A DNA stretch of 64,000 bases, from contig NC_066549.1 in assembly GCF_024679095.1 (NCBI RefSeq), positions 7,651,995-7,715,994 of the forward strand, written 5' to 3'. Positions 1 to 10,248 of the stretch are shown here, piece by piece (position 1 is the first letter of the stretch; the number at the start of each line of letters is the position of its first letter). A program made the translations under genes and the position numbers. The notes beneath the pieces were generated by a model that was not told the origin of the DNA, did no database searches, and saw only the letters and a program-made list of their open reading frames with translations. The DNA is from Eriocheir sinensis. Its lineage: Eukaryota > Arthropoda > Malacostraca > Decapoda > Varunidae.

Positions 1-299
1 AGAGATCTCAGAAGAGTCTTAGGATCTAGAAATGAGATATGAGACCCGGAAAATACTTAACAAACAAACAAACAAACATGTGAGTGATGAACATAATTGC
101 TACAGACGATGATAGAAGAGGCTTGCGACGTAGGAAAGATTGGTAAACGGAAAACACTTGAAATAACAAATAACCAAATGAGTGAGTAAGTGAGTGAGTG
201 AATTGATTGCGAGATAACTAGCCATCTTACTAACCTATTAACTATCTTCCAAACAAATTATAATTACCTAATCTATCTAATTAACCACCTTTCTTCTCC
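1..299. other. AT-rich intergenic sequence, no gene seen
   Basis: No coding pattern is visible. It holds a short AAAC tetranucleotide run near 62-77 and a GTGA-type run near 181-201. Confidence 0.6.
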
Positions 300-480
300 T
301 CTTTTTCCTCTTTTCTTCTCCTTTTCTTCTTCTCCATTTCTTTTCCTTTTCTTCTCCTCCTTCATCTTCTCCTTTTCTTCATATTCTTCTCTTCTTCTTT
401 TCTTCTTCTTCTTCTTCTTCTTCTTCTTCTTCTTCTTCTCCTTTTCTTCTTCTTCTTTTCTTCTTCTTCTTCTTCTTCTT
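300..480. repeat. (CTT)n/pyrimidine microsatellite
   Basis: This is an almost pure pyrimidine tract made of CTT and CCT triplets. It is purest between about 391 and 480. Confidence 0.95.
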
Positions 481-718
481 TAACTAATTAACTACCTAGC
501 TTACGAACTCACGAATGAATAACCAAACTGACTAACCAACTAACGCAACTAACACACTCATTCACTAACTAACCGATTACCTAATTATTATCTATCCAAA
601 TAATTAACCGTTGAACTAAATAACAAACTCGCTAACTACTAAACACATGAACATTAGATTTATAAATAGAAAAAAAAGCAAAAAAGAGAAGGAAAATAAG
701 TGTAGAGAGTAAAAATTA

Positions 719-719
<1 letters not shown>
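481..719. other. AT-rich spacer with degenerate ACTAAC-type runs
   Basis: Low-complexity AT-rich DNA with many short ACTAAC/TAACC words. No gene or RNA signal is seen. Confidence 0.5.

Positions 720-721
<2 letters not shown>

Positions 722-797
<76 letters not shown>
722..797. repeat. (GA)n microsatellite
   Basis: Uninterrupted GA dinucleotides over about 76 bp. Translations of it give artificial Arg-Glu or Ser-Leu frames. Confidence 0.99.
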
Positions 798-801
<4 letters not shown>

Positions 802-819
802 ACATAGGGCACTGGAGAC

Positions 820-1155
820 ACACAATAATGAAGTCTGGGAAAAGAATTGAAGAAAGAGAAAGAGAAAAAGAGAGGGGAAGAGAAAGAGATAAAGGTGGAG
901 AGAAACGAAATACAAGAACCAAAGACACCGGAGACAGCCAAAGAAAGAAGAGATGAAAAAAAAAAAAAGAGAGAAAGAGAGAGAGGGAAAGAGGGAAGAC
1001 TAGAGGGGAAGAAAGAGAAGGAGGAGGAGGAGGAGGAGGAGGAGGAGTGGTGTGTGTGTTATGTGACTGACAAAAAGAGAACGGAGAGCGAAAGAAAATA
1101 TATTGAGGAACTGATAGATATAATGAATTTGACAACCACGGAGAAAGAAAACACT
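820..1155 (+). repeat. Dispersed purine-rich repeat F, copy 1
   Basis: The segment with a GACACCGGAGACAG-like word, a GGA run at about 1018-1046, and the stretch at 1055-1155 match a second locus at 6985-7495 in the same order. That stretch reads from TGTGTTATGTGACTGA through a TATTGAGGAAC block to GAAAGAAAACAC. It therefore looks like one interspersed element carrying its own internal microsatellite. No coding capacity is recognised. Confidence 0.6.
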
Positions 1156-1356
1156 AGAGAGGGGAGGAAGGGAACGCTGAAGGAGGAGGAGGAAAGTGAG
1201 TTGAGAGAGGAGTAATATGAAGAATTAGATACAAGAAGAAAAAGAAGAAGAAGGAGAGAAAGAAGAGGAAGGAAGGTGAATTGGGATTGTAATAATATAA
1301 AGAAATAAATAGAAGGAGGAGGAAAAAAAGGATTAGGAGGAGGAGGAGGAGGAGGA
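1156..1356. repeat. Purine-rich tract ending in (GGA)n
   Basis: GA/GGA-rich DNA. The GGA run at about 1336-1354 directly abuts the LINE 3' end that follows. Confidence 0.85.
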
Positions 1357-1575
1357 ACACAAAGGAAGAATAAACAACAGCAGACCTGATGGTCCTTAAG
1401 AGGCTGTTTGTGACAAGGTGGAAGATGAAGGACAGCAAAGGCGAAGGCTCCTCCCCACCCCCCCATCCCTCCTGCCAAAGCTGGCAGGGAAGGAAAAAGA
1501 ACCATGCAGCATGGAAAAACTGCATGGAATTTATATAGGAAAGAGGAAAGAACTACCATTACTGCTACCACTAAC
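1357..1575 (-). mobile_element. CR1-like LINE 3' UTR fragment
   Basis: On the minus strand this matches the 3' untranslated part of the LINEs at 2330-3630 and 11158-11972. It has the same order of blocks: a CTACATAATTTCCATGCAG-like block, an inverted GCATGG/CCATGC hairpin, a CTGCCAGC motif, a C/G homopolymer and a GGACCAGCAGGTCTGCTGTTG-type end. The coding part is missing, so this is a severely 5'-truncated insertion. Its 3' end touches a GGA microsatellite. Confidence 0.7.
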
Positions 1576-2040
1576 TCTCCCGTTTTAGCATTCTCATCTC
1601 ATTTACTCATTTTTCATAATTCTTCCCACTACCACCAGACAGGAGACCAGGTGGGGAGAGCGAGAGCGAGATAGACAGAGAGACAGAGAGACACAAAGAG
1701 ACAGAGACTGATTCATTCGTTCCTCTACAAACCAATTACAGAAGGAGGAGGAGGAAGAGGAGGTAAACAATCAATGAACAATCAATTAACTTTTTTATTA
1801 ATGGAAACCAAAGACTCGAGAGAATAAAAAAGGAACCAAAAAAAAAAAAAAAAAACGAAGTCGAAAATTAATTAATGAAAGATAAAAAAAAAAGACAGCG
1901 AAGGGAGTGCGATAATAAGGGCGGAGGGAAAGGGGAAAGGGGAATAAAGAGGAAGTAATAAAGAGAAAGAGAAAGGAAAGGAAGGAAAAAAATTAAACAA
2001 TACAAAAAACGCAGCGGTCCAGGAACCACAGTGGAGTGAA
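1576..2040. other. Purine/A-rich intergenic DNA
   Basis: Contains short AGAC-type runs (1660-1710), GGA triplets (1742-1762) and two A-runs (about 1837-1855 and 1885-1892). No gene is seen. Confidence 0.6.
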
Positions 2041-2067
2041 GGAGGAAGTGGAGGAAGGAGGAGGAGA

Positions 2068-2283
2068 AACATGGAAACATGGACTAGCAGGCAGCAGAAA
2101 GCCTTTTGGCTCATTACTAGGCTGCCTGCGTTCAGTGATTTAATCAATCCGTTTGCCATAGGAGTGGCTTGCAGGGAAGGATTAAAGCACTTGTGTATCT
2201 ACTCTTGGGAATGTTCAGTTCACTCCCGATGCAGCAAAGTGGCGATCAATGCGTTTCTTGAAGGAGTTGATGGTCTCTGCGCT
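2068..2283 (-). mobile_element. CR1-like LINE, extreme C-terminus and 3' end
   Basis: Read on the minus strand it encodes a short VSAETINSFKKRIDRHF peptide followed by a stop. That is the ending typical of CR1-superfamily reverse transcriptases (a T-x-N-x-FKxRLDxxF pattern). A roughly 150-bp 3' UTR then ends in a GCCTGCTAGTCCATG-like motif. It differs from the neighbouring 2330-3630 LINE, so it is a separate subfamily and insertion. GGA triplets flank both ends. Confidence 0.65.
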
Positions 2284-2329
2284 AACAAAAGAAAAACAAG
2301 AAGGAGGAGGAGGAAAAAGAAGAGGAGGA

Positions 2330-3630
2330 ACACACAGCAACACAAAGGAAGAACAAACAACAGCAGACCTGCTGGTCCTTACGAAGCTGTTTGTGACAAA
2401 CTACACTAACTATCTAATCAAAGGTGGAAGATGAAGGACAGCAAAGGCGAAGGCTCCTCCCCCCCCCCTCCCCCCCCCATCCCTCTAGCCAAAGCTGGCA
2501 GGAAAGGAAAAAGAACCATGCAGCATGGAAAAACTGCATGGAAATTATGTAGGAAAAGGAAAGAACTACCATTACTGCTACCACTAACCGGGCGATAAAA
2601 GCGGACAAGGACACCAGTATTCAAAAGAACTTAACGTTATTACGACAATGAGTAATATCTTAGTTGCTGGTTGGATTCAAAATACTTGTCTAATCTATTC
2701 TTGAAGGCCGTAACTGTTGTACTATCAACGACATCACAGGGTAGAGAGTTCCAAACATTAACAACTCGATTGAAGAAGAAGTGTTTAGCTTCGTACGACG
2801 AGAATCTTTTACCACTTATCTTCAAATTGTGATTTCTTCTTGTTCTATTTGATCGATCAATTGTAAAGTAATCTTCCGCGTTAATATCACTGACTCCTTT
2901 AAACATTTTAAACACTTCTATTAGATCGCCTCGCATTCTTCGTTTTGATAGGCTGAATAAATTTACTTCTTTAAGCCTTTGTTCATACGATAAATTTTTC
3001 AACCTAGGAATCATCTTTGTTACTCTTCGTTGAACCCGTTCCAACTTTTCTATGTCTTTTCTGTAATAGGGAGACCAAAACTGTACTCAGTACTCTAGAC
3101 GGGGTCGAACCAACGAATTATACAGTTTTAATATTACTTTTTCCGATTTATTATCAAAGACTCGTCCGATGAAGCAAACCAATTTGTTTGCAGTTTTAAC
3201 TACCTCTGAACAATGCTGACCGGGCTTTAAATCGCTCGATATAGTGATTCCAAGATCCTTTTCCTTACTTACTGCAGAAAGTTGTTGGCCATTCATTACG
3301 TACCGAACGCGATTAATTTTTCCGATGTGCAACACTTTACATTTGTCAACGTTAAATTTTATTTCCCATTGATTGGCCCAACGTGCAAGTCGATCTAGAT
3401 CTGATTGTAAGGCTTCTTCGTCGAGTGTCGCAGTTACTTTCCTTGCAGTTTTTGTGTCATCAGCAAATTTTGATACTTTGCAAGTGAGCCCATCATCGAT
3501 ATCATTAACATAAATTAAGAAGAGCATGGGGCCAAGCACTGATCCTTGAGGTACGCCGCTTCTGACATCGAGCCAGTTAGATGTAACACCGTTTAGAACT
3601 ACTCTCTGTTTCCGCTCAGAGAGCCAGGAG
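2330..3630 (-). mobile_element. 5'-truncated CR1-like LINE with a broken reverse transcriptase
   Basis: The minus-strand frame from about 3630 to 2640 encodes the C-terminal half of a non-LTR reverse transcriptase. In order: WLSERKQRV, the GVPQGSVLGP motif, the catalytic FADD box (SKFADDTK), a thumb-like region with KEKDLGI, the LVRPRLEY block and the C-terminal RVQRRVTKMIP...FKNRLDKYF block. These motifs are typical of the CR1 superfamily. A single TGA at 3087-3089 replaces the Cys codon that the sister copy at 11158-11972 keeps, and the frame reopens unchanged beyond it. A 3' UTR of about 300 bp follows, ending beside GGA repeats. The 5' truncation also abuts a GGA tract, so endonuclease and early palm are missing. 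Not functional. Confidence 0.9.
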
Positions 3631-4569
3631 GAGGAAGTGAAGATGAGAGAGAGGTTGGAGGAGGAGGAAGGAGGTAGAGGAGGAGAAGAAAGAAGGAATT
3701 GATCAGTGAGAAGAAAACAAGAAGAAGGAGGAGGAGGAGGAGGAGGAAGTGAAGATGGAAGGGAGGTTGGAGGAGGAGGAAGAAGGTAGAGGAGGAGAAG
3801 GAAGAAGAAATTGATCTGTGAGAAGTAAAACAAGAAGAAGGAGGAGGGAGAGGAAAAAGAAGAGGAGGAGGAGGAGGGAGTGAAGATGAAAGAGAGGTTA
3901 GAGGAGGAGGAAGAAGAATTGATTAGTAAGAAGAAAAAGAGGAGGAGGAGGAAGTGAAGGAGGAGAAAGATGACGAAGAAAGAAGAGATATAAAAAGATA
4001 GGAGATGGAGGAGGGAGGAAGAGGAGGAGAAAATTGCAGAAAGAGGAGATCAAGAAGAAGAAAAAGGAGAAAAATAGAGGGTGGAGGAGGAGGAGGAGGA
4101 GGAGGAGGGTGAAAAGATGAAGAAATGGAAAGGAAGGTGGAGAAGGAAGAGGACAAAATGAAATAAAAAATATAAAAAGAAGAAAAGAACAAGAAAAAGA
4201 GGAGGAGGAGGAGAAGGAAGTGCAGAGATGGAAAAGAATGAAGAGAGTGGAGGAGGAAGAAGCGGAAGAAAGAGGAGGAAGAAGTAGAGAAAGTAAAGAA
4301 AGAGATTAAGAAGTTGAAAAATAACAAGAAAAATATAGGAGGTGGAGGAGAAAGGATCGAGGAAGAGGAAGAAGGAGGAGGAAGAGGAGGAGGAGGAGGA
4401 GGAGGAGGTGAGAAAAAGAGATTAAGAAGAAGGAAATTAAATAGAAAAACAGGAGGAGGAGGAGGAGGAGAAGGAGGCAAGAGAAAGGAGGAGGAGGAGG
4501 AAGTACAGCGATGGAAAGAAGGGTGGAGGAGGAAGAAGCAGAAGGAGGAGGAGAATACATAGGGATACA
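3631..4569. repeat. GGA/GA purine tract with local duplications
   Basis: About 940 bp of nearly pure purine on the + strand, made of GGA, GAA and AAG words. Local modules repeat, for example a GAAGTGAAGATG-containing unit at about 3637, 3747 and 3880. All long frames here are low complexity. Confidence 0.9.
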
Positions 4570-4574
4570 TAGGA

Positions 4575-4850
4575 AGAACAGACACCAGAAGACCTATCGG
4601 TCTATGGCGAGGGTGTCTGTTTACTACCGCTACTACTAGTAATCTACGTGTGGTAAGACAGGACAGAATAGATGAAGGCTCCTCCCCACCCACCTCTCCC
4701 TCCGGCAACGTGCCGGCAGGAAATAGTTAGAAGAGAACACCATGTACCTTTAAGGAAGAAAAGGTCATGGAAATTTTGCAGTAAAAAGAGAGAAATAAGA
4801 GGAAATTACTACCCTTAACTTACACTACTGGTAACCTAAGCTGTGGGGGA
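4575..4850 (-). mobile_element. Diverged CR1-like LINE 3' UTR fragment
   Basis: On the minus strand the order of blocks parallels the 3' UTRs at 1357-1575 and 2330-2640: a GGTAGT-rich start, a TTTCCATG block, an inverted GCCGGCA motif, GGAGGAGCCTTCATC, and an AGACCGATAGGTCTTC-type end. Sequence similarity is clearly lower, so it looks like an older or distinct subfamily. Its 3' end lies next to the GGA tract. Confidence 0.5.
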
Positions 4851-4862
4851 AAATGGCTTCAT

Positions 4863-5095
4863 TACATAAGAACATAAGAACATAGAAACACAGGGAGACT
4901 GGAAGAGGACGAGTGGCCTGCACAGGGCAGCCCCAGAATCCCTCCTAATACTCACGATGGGTGAGGTGTAGTTTCAGGGGCACAGGTGGAGGCTTGATCC
5001 TCGTTTTACCGGTGGTACTAGGCACGCACCAGTGACCTGTCACCTTACTGCACCCACACCTCACTCCACCTGTCATGCGGACATTAACTGTTGCT
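4863..5095 (-). mobile_element. CR1-like LINE 3' end with a CTTATGTTCTTATG-type terminus
   Basis: The + strand begins with CATAAGAACATAAGAACAT and continues with a GGAAGAGGACGAGTGGCCTG block. The minus strand therefore ends in the TTCTTATG tandem tail typical of many CR1-superfamily elements. The LINE at 8662-10045 ends with a comparable tail. No coding part remains. Confidence 0.55.
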
Positions 5096-5124
5096 TTACT
5101 CTATTGTTGACTTTCGCTACTTGC

Positions 5125-5490
5125 AATCTAGGTTGAAGGAGGAGAAGGTGGAGGAGGAGGAGGAGGAGGAGGTGAAGAAAGAGGAGATTGAAAGAAGGAA
5201 AAAAGAACAAAAAAAATAGCAGTAGGTAGAGGGGGAGAAAGGAGGAGGAGGAAGTGCAGAGATGGAAAGGAGGGTGGAGGAGGAAGAAGCAGAAGGAGGA
5301 GGAGGAGGAAAAAGAGAAGCAGAAGAAAGTGAGAAAAAAAGAAAAGAAAAAATAACAAGAACAAGAAAAAAAATAATAGGAGGAGGTGAAAGGAGGAGGA
5401 GGAAGTGCAGCGATGGAAAGGAGGGTGGAGGAGGAAGAAGCAGCAGGAGGAGGAGGAGGAGGAGGAGGAGGAGGAGGAGGGCGTGACGGA
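5125..5490. repeat. GGA/GAA purine tract with internal duplication
   Basis: Nearly all purine. A module containing GAAGTGCAGAGATGGAAAGG or its GCGATGG variant occurs at about 5249, 5403 and also 4500, which shows tandem copying of whole blocks rather than only triplet slippage. Confidence 0.9.
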
Positions 5491-5780
5491 GGAGGACAAG
5501 ATGGCGACAGTCTCCACCTTTCCGCTTCCGGCCCCAACAATGGGTGGCCGGGGCAGCAAGACGGCCCGCCACTGTTTATTACGACCATCCCCTTTGTTTA
5601 CCCCCCCCCTTACCCCCCTTGCCCCCCTCTACCCCCCATGGCATCCTCAGAACCCCTCCCCCCTTTCCTCATCCCTCACTCCTTATTCCTTCCTCCCGTC
5701 TCCTCCTCCCTCGTCTCTCTCCTCCTCCTCCCTTCTCTTCCTCTCTAAGACAATGATAACGAGAGATAAAAGATACACTC
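5491..5780. other. Unique patch followed by a pyrimidine tract
   Basis: Between two simple-sequence tracts lies about 90 bp of normal complexity (5491-5580) with an AAGATGGCGAC motif whose ATG is at 5501. From 5580 on the + strand is C-rich and pyrimidine-rich. No gene is supported. Confidence 0.5.
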
Positions 5781-5809
5781 CCTGCTTTCTTCCTCCTCCT
5801 CCTCCTCCT

Positions 5810-5841
<32 letters not shown>

Positions 5842-5968
5842 CTCTTCCGCTCCTTCTCCTCCTCCTCCTAATCCTCTGTCTCCATGTGAGGAATGAGATG
5901 AGAGGGATGGAAGATACATAGTTCTCTGCTCTATATCACTTCCTCTTCTTCCTCCTCTTCCTCTTCCT

Positions 5969-6005
<37 letters not shown>

Positions 6006-6056
6006 TTCTTCTTCTTCTTCTTCTTCTTCCTCCTCCTCCTCCTCAAGGGAAAGCTT
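5781..6056. repeat. (CCT)n/(CTT)n microsatellite
   Basis: CCT and CTT triplets occupy about 5788-5875 and 5938-6045, separated by a short unique insert. Confidence 0.95.
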
Positions 6057-6111
6057 TCAAGAGGGGAAGAGTGATAATTGATAAGGTAAGATTAAATGAG
6101 GATAGGGGATG

Positions 6112-6168
<57 letters not shown>

Positions 6169-6240
6169 ACACTCTCACTGCTCTTCATTCAGTTAAATCC
6201 TGTTAACTGTATGCGTATTTTCTCTTCCTTTTCTTTTTTT
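6057..6240. repeat. Compound (CT)n-(CA)n microsatellite and spacer
   Basis: CT repeats at about 6112-6126 switch directly to CA repeats at about 6127-6166. The flanks are unremarkable. Confidence 0.9.
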
Positions 6241-6676
6241 TTCTTTTCACCTTTTTTATTCTTTTTATTTTATTTTTACTTATTTCTAGCCTTGAGATCG
6301 AAAGTGTGACGCATTTACCTACATTCAGTATTCAAAGACGCCATTCCAGTTCCTCTTTTTTTTTTCTTTTTGTTTACTTTTTATCTTTATCTTGTCTTTG
6401 TGCTTATTTGTTTGTTGTTATTTTTATCTTTATCTTCATTTTTTGCCATATTTTTCAGTATTTGTTTCTTTATCTTTTTTTTTGCCATATTTTTCAGTAT
6501 TTGTTTCTTTATCTTCATTTTTTTGCCATATTTATTATTATTTTTATATTTATCTTCATCTTTTTGTCATTATTTTTATCTATCTTCATTTTTTTTTTGC
6601 CATATTTGTCATTATTTTTTATCTTTTCTCTATTTCTTTCCTTTACTTCAACCACATTCTCATACAGAGCTTCTTC

Positions 6677-6708
<32 letters not shown>

Positions 6709-6840
6709 TATTATTATCATTATTTTCACACCTTCACACACTTGTCTTCGGTCACGACTCTATGTTATTGTTTCCCAGACCAAGGCCAAGACATGGTCAC
6801 CAAATTGCACGCACGCCCCCTCCCCCAATTAGTACTCACA
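6240..6840. repeat. T-rich region with a short tandem repeat and (CAT)n
   Basis: A T-rich unit containing TTTTGCCATATTT and ATTTGTTTCTTTATC words is repeated three to four times between about 6420 and 6610. A CAT/ATT triplet run follows at about 6677-6725. No gene is seen. Confidence 0.7.
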
Positions 6841-7495
6841 CCAGGAAAATGAGGAAAACGTAAGAATCGGGAAATTTGAGTCGAGGCGTAAAATATATAA
6901 TTTTATGAAGGAGGCGAAATGAAAAAAATATATATGGATACGGTTTTTTTTTAACTTAACTGAAATACAAAAAATAAAATAAAAACAAGACATCGGAGAG
7001 AGACAAAGAAAGAAGTCTGAGATGAGAAATGAAAAAGAAAGAAAGAAAGAGAGGGAAATAAGGGAGACCAAAGGGAAGTAGTAGTAGTAATAGTAGTAGT
7101 AATAGTAGTAGTAGTAGGAGGAGGAGGAAGAGGAGTGAAGGAAACGTTTGAGTCGGAAAATTTGAATCGATATGTAAACAATTTAATTTTATGAAGGAGG
7201 CAAAATGAAAAAATAAATGGATACGTTTTTTATAACTGAACTGAAATACAAAAAAGAGAATAACTAGACATCGGAGAGACACAAGGAAAGAACTTTGAGA
7301 TGAGAAATGAAAACAAAGAGAGAAAGAAAGAAAGAGAGGGATATAAGGGAGACCAAAGGGAAGGAGGAGGAGGAGGAGGAGGAGGAGGAGTGAAGTGTGT
7401 TATGTGACTGAGAAAAAGAAAGGAAAGAATGAAAGAAAATATATTGAGGAACAGATAGATAATAATGAATTTGACGACCACAGGGAAAGAAAACA
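6841..7495 (+). repeat. Repeat F, tandem partial copies
   Basis: Two partial copies, about 6855-7135 and 7140-7495, share a TGAAGGAGGCGAAATGAAAA block, a GACATCGGAGAGA block and an AAGGGAGACCAAAGGGAAG block. They differ in the inserted triplet (AGT versus GGA). The last 100 bp also matches 1055-1155. Confidence 0.7.
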
Positions 7496-7509
7496 CATCC
7501 CTTTGTTAT

Positions 7510-7804
<295 letters not shown>

Positions 7805-7908
7805 TACGTCATATATCACGGCAGCCACTATAAATAAAATTCGCCTGCGCCACTAACGGGCTGGGGTCGCCGACGAGACCCCTCAAGAAAGCCTCCCGGC
7901 GCTACAGG

Positions 7909-7946
<38 letters not shown>
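7805..7946 (+). mobile_element. 3' half of the tRNA-derived SINE with a poly-A tail
   Basis: The stretch from CCACTATAAATA through a CGCCTGCGCCA-like block and an ACGGGCTGGG block to the CCCGGCGC/CAGGCAG block lines up with the tail half of the full SINE at 47964-48316. It ends in an A-run of about 33 bp (7914-7946). The tRNA head is missing. Confidence 0.75.
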
Positions 7947-7949
<3 letters not shown>

Positions 7950-8162
7950 CATGTCTGGGTAGTTCTATACCTCAAGTGACACAGGTGTGGTGAGGTGTGG
8001 TGAGTCCGAGTGTATACCTGTTGAAAGTACCTGTTACCTGCCGGTGGTGTGATCTTTAACGAGCGTAACACAGCAGGGGATGGACAGAGAGCTATATAGG
8101 CGTCATTTGAACAGGTGATGGGAATCTGTAAGCTGTTTTATGAGGGTGACGATGATCAGGAT
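7947..8162. other. Spacer, no gene seen
   Basis: Unique sequence with GTGAGGTGTGGTGAG-type short repeats near 7990. Nothing else is recognised. Confidence 0.5.
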
Positions 8163-8350
<188 letters not shown>

Positions 8351-8474
8351 TAATGATAAAATAACCTTCCTCACCATCTCCACGCCTCTTCCTTCTCCAG
8401 ACTTTCTCCTCTCCCTTATCATCACTATCATCATCATTATCATCAGAAGCAACAACTCCTTCGTACCCGGTTAT

Positions 8475-8655
8475 CTCCTCCCAGCGACGATAAGACTCAC
8501 AGCGGCGGCGTTTGTACTCAGTCCTCGGTAGTATAGTGGTGAGTATCCCCGCCTGTCACGCGGGAGACCGGGGTTCGATTCCCCGCCGGGGAGGACAACA
8601 TTTTTATTGTCTAATGTTAGACTTCATGGGGTGGTTGATGGTCCTTGATTGCTGT
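8475..8655 (+). repeat. Left arm of an inverted duplication carrying tRNA-Asp
   Basis: Starting at CTCCTCCCAGCGACGATAAG, this arm holds the upstream flank, the tRNA and a downstream flank ending in GGTCCTTGATTGC. The reverse complement of 10093-10248 repeats the same order. The similarity extends about 45 bp upstream of the tRNA and at least 20 bp downstream, with a roughly 25-bp insertion in this arm. It is therefore a genomic duplication, not two independent tRNAs. Confidence 0.85.
8522..8593 (+). tRNA. trnD-GUC: tRNA-Asp(GUC)
   Basis: The 72-nt sequence folds as a full cloverleaf. The acceptor TCCTCGG pairs with CCGGGGA (one T-G wobble) before discriminator G. The D-arm carries the A box (TAGTATAGTGG). 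The anticodon stem CCCGC/GCGGG encloses loop CTGTCAC with anticodon GTC. The T-arm carries GGTTCGATTCC, the B box. There is no intron and CCA is not encoded. A T5 run at 8601-8605, 7 nt past the end, suits an RNA polymerase III terminator. It closely matches animal tRNA-Asp and looks intact. The copy at 10130-10201 lies in inverted orientation. Confidence 0.95.
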
Positions 8656-8661
8656 GGTCAT

Positions 8662-10045
8662 GTTACGCCGATTTTCAAAAAGGGAGACAAGTCAGCCATC
8701 TCAAATTATCGCCCAATTAGCTTAATATCAGTTGTAGGAAAGATGGAGTCAATTATAGCCGGGAGCATTCGGGACCATCTAGAGAAGCATAGTTTAATTC
8801 ATGATTCACAGCATGGGTTCACAAAGGGCAGGTCTTGCCTTACTAACCTGTTGTCCTTCTACACTAAAGTAATCGAGGCGGTTGACAGAGGTGAAAACTA
8901 TGACATATTATATCTAGATTTCAATAAAGCGTTCGACAAAGTTCCTCATCAACGGCTGTTACTAAAATTACAGGCTCACGGCGTAGATGGGAAAGTTTTG
9001 AACTGGATCAGGGCGTGGCTTAGTGGTAGGAAGCAGAGAGTGCAAATCAATGGTAAAAAATCTGAATGGGGCAGTGTTACGAGTGGAGTCCCACAAGGGT
9101 CGGTGCTGGGTCCTCTGCTTTTTATTATTTACATCAATGACTTGGACACAGGAATTAGTATTGATGTCAGCAAGTTCGCAGATGATACCAAGATCGGTAG
9201 AGTAATCCAATCAGACAGGGACGCTAGCGTTCTCCAGGATGAGCTTGACAGACTATATGATTGGGCGGGAAAGTGGCAGATGGAATTCAATATCGGGCAG
9301 TGTAGCATTCTGAGCGTAGGTAGGAATAGCCCCTCACAAAATTACTCCTTAAATGGCACTCCTCTAAGTAGGTCTGGGCGTGAGAGAGACTTAGTATTCC
9401 TAGTGAGCGCTGACCTCCGTCCTAGGGCTCAATGCATTCAGGCTAAAAATCGGGCAAACAGAGTACTTGGTTTCATCTCAAGGAGCGCAAGCAATAGGAG
9501 CGCTGAAGTCATCCTCAAACTTTACTTAGCACTAGTTAGACCTCATCTCGATTATGCAGTTCAGTTCTGGTCCCCCTACTATAGAATGGATATCAAGATG
9601 TTAGAATCTGTACAGAGGAGGATGACAAAAATGATTCAGGGGGTGAGAAACTTGCCTTATGAAGACAGGCTGAACCATTTAAATCTACACTCTCTAGAAA
9701 GGCGAAGGTTGCGAGGAGACTTGATCGAAGTCTATAAATGGATGAAGGGCTTTAATAAAGGGGATGTCAATAAGATTTTGATAGTAAAAGAGCCAGGTAG
9801 GACGCGTAGCAATGGTTTTAAGTTAGACAAATTCAGATTCAACAAAGACAGGCAAAAATTGGTTCACCAATAGAGTGGTGGACGAATGGAACAGGCTTGG
9901 GAGCCCTGTTGTGGGTGCCAATACCATAGATACATTCAAGAAGAGGTTAGATAAAGCCATGGATGGTGAAGTAAGGTGGGGTTGAATGTACAGGAGCTGC
10001 CTTGTATAGGCCAACCGGCCTCTTGCGGACTCCTTACGTTCTTAT
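8662..10045 (+). mobile_element. CR1-like LINE with an almost whole reverse transcriptase domain
   Basis: The frame enters at VTPIFKKGDKS (8662) and continues through YRPISLIS, QHGFTKGRS, the palm motif LDFNKAFDKVP, GVPQGSVLGP and the catalytic FADD at 9175-9186. It then runs through the LVRPHLDY and VQRRMTKMI C-terminal blocks. A one-base shift near 9855-9862 (CAAAAATTGG) ends the frame at 9873, but the next frame continues as WFTNRVVDEWN and TFKKRLDKAMD. The 3' end is a GGCCAACCGGCCTCTTGCGG block and CTTACGTTCTTATG, a CR1-type tail. The endonuclease and first RT motif are missing, so this is a 5'-truncated, recently degraded copy. Family naming (CR1 superfamily) is from motif recall, not a search. 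Confidence 0.9.
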
Positions 10046-10092
10046 GTCAGCTTTCGTTATCTTATTGAAGGAATTAATCTCTCTCTCTCTCA

Positions 10093-10248
10093 GCGACGCA
10101 ATCAAGGACCTAACAATAAAAATGTTGTCCTCCCCGGCGGGGAATCGAACCCCGGTCTCCCGCGTGACAGGCGGGGATACTCACCACTATACTACCGAGG
10201 ACTGAGTGTAAGCGCCGCAACTGTGAATCTTATCATCGCTGGGAGGAG
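10093..10248 (-). repeat. Right arm of the inverted duplication carrying tRNA-Asp
   Basis: The reverse complement reads CTCCTCCCAGCGATGATAAG, the upstream flank, the tRNA, CAACATTTTTATTG and GGTCCTTGATTGC. This is the same order as 8475-8655. The flanks have diverged more than the tRNA, which is fully preserved between the arms. Confidence 0.85.
10130..10201 (-). tRNA. trnD-GUC: tRNA-Asp(GUC), inverted copy
   Basis: On the minus strand this 72-nt sequence is identical base for base to the tRNA at 8522-8593. It has the same cloverleaf, anticodon GTC, A box and B box. A T5 run (A5 on the + strand at 10118-10122) lies 7 nt beyond the 3' end. The two tRNAs point toward each other with a LINE between them. 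The perfect identity against mutated flanks suggests selection or gene conversion. That is inference. Confidence 0.95.

Noticed and set aside
847..1215. Lys/Glu/Arg-rich coiled-coil-like protein
   Set aside because: It comes from GA/GGA simple sequence inside repeat F, and the same pattern recurs at every purine tract.
5491..5896. Gene start at AAGATGGCGAC (ATG 5501)
   Set aside because: The start context is attractive, but the frame soon enters C/T-rich simple sequence and no splice donor follows closely.
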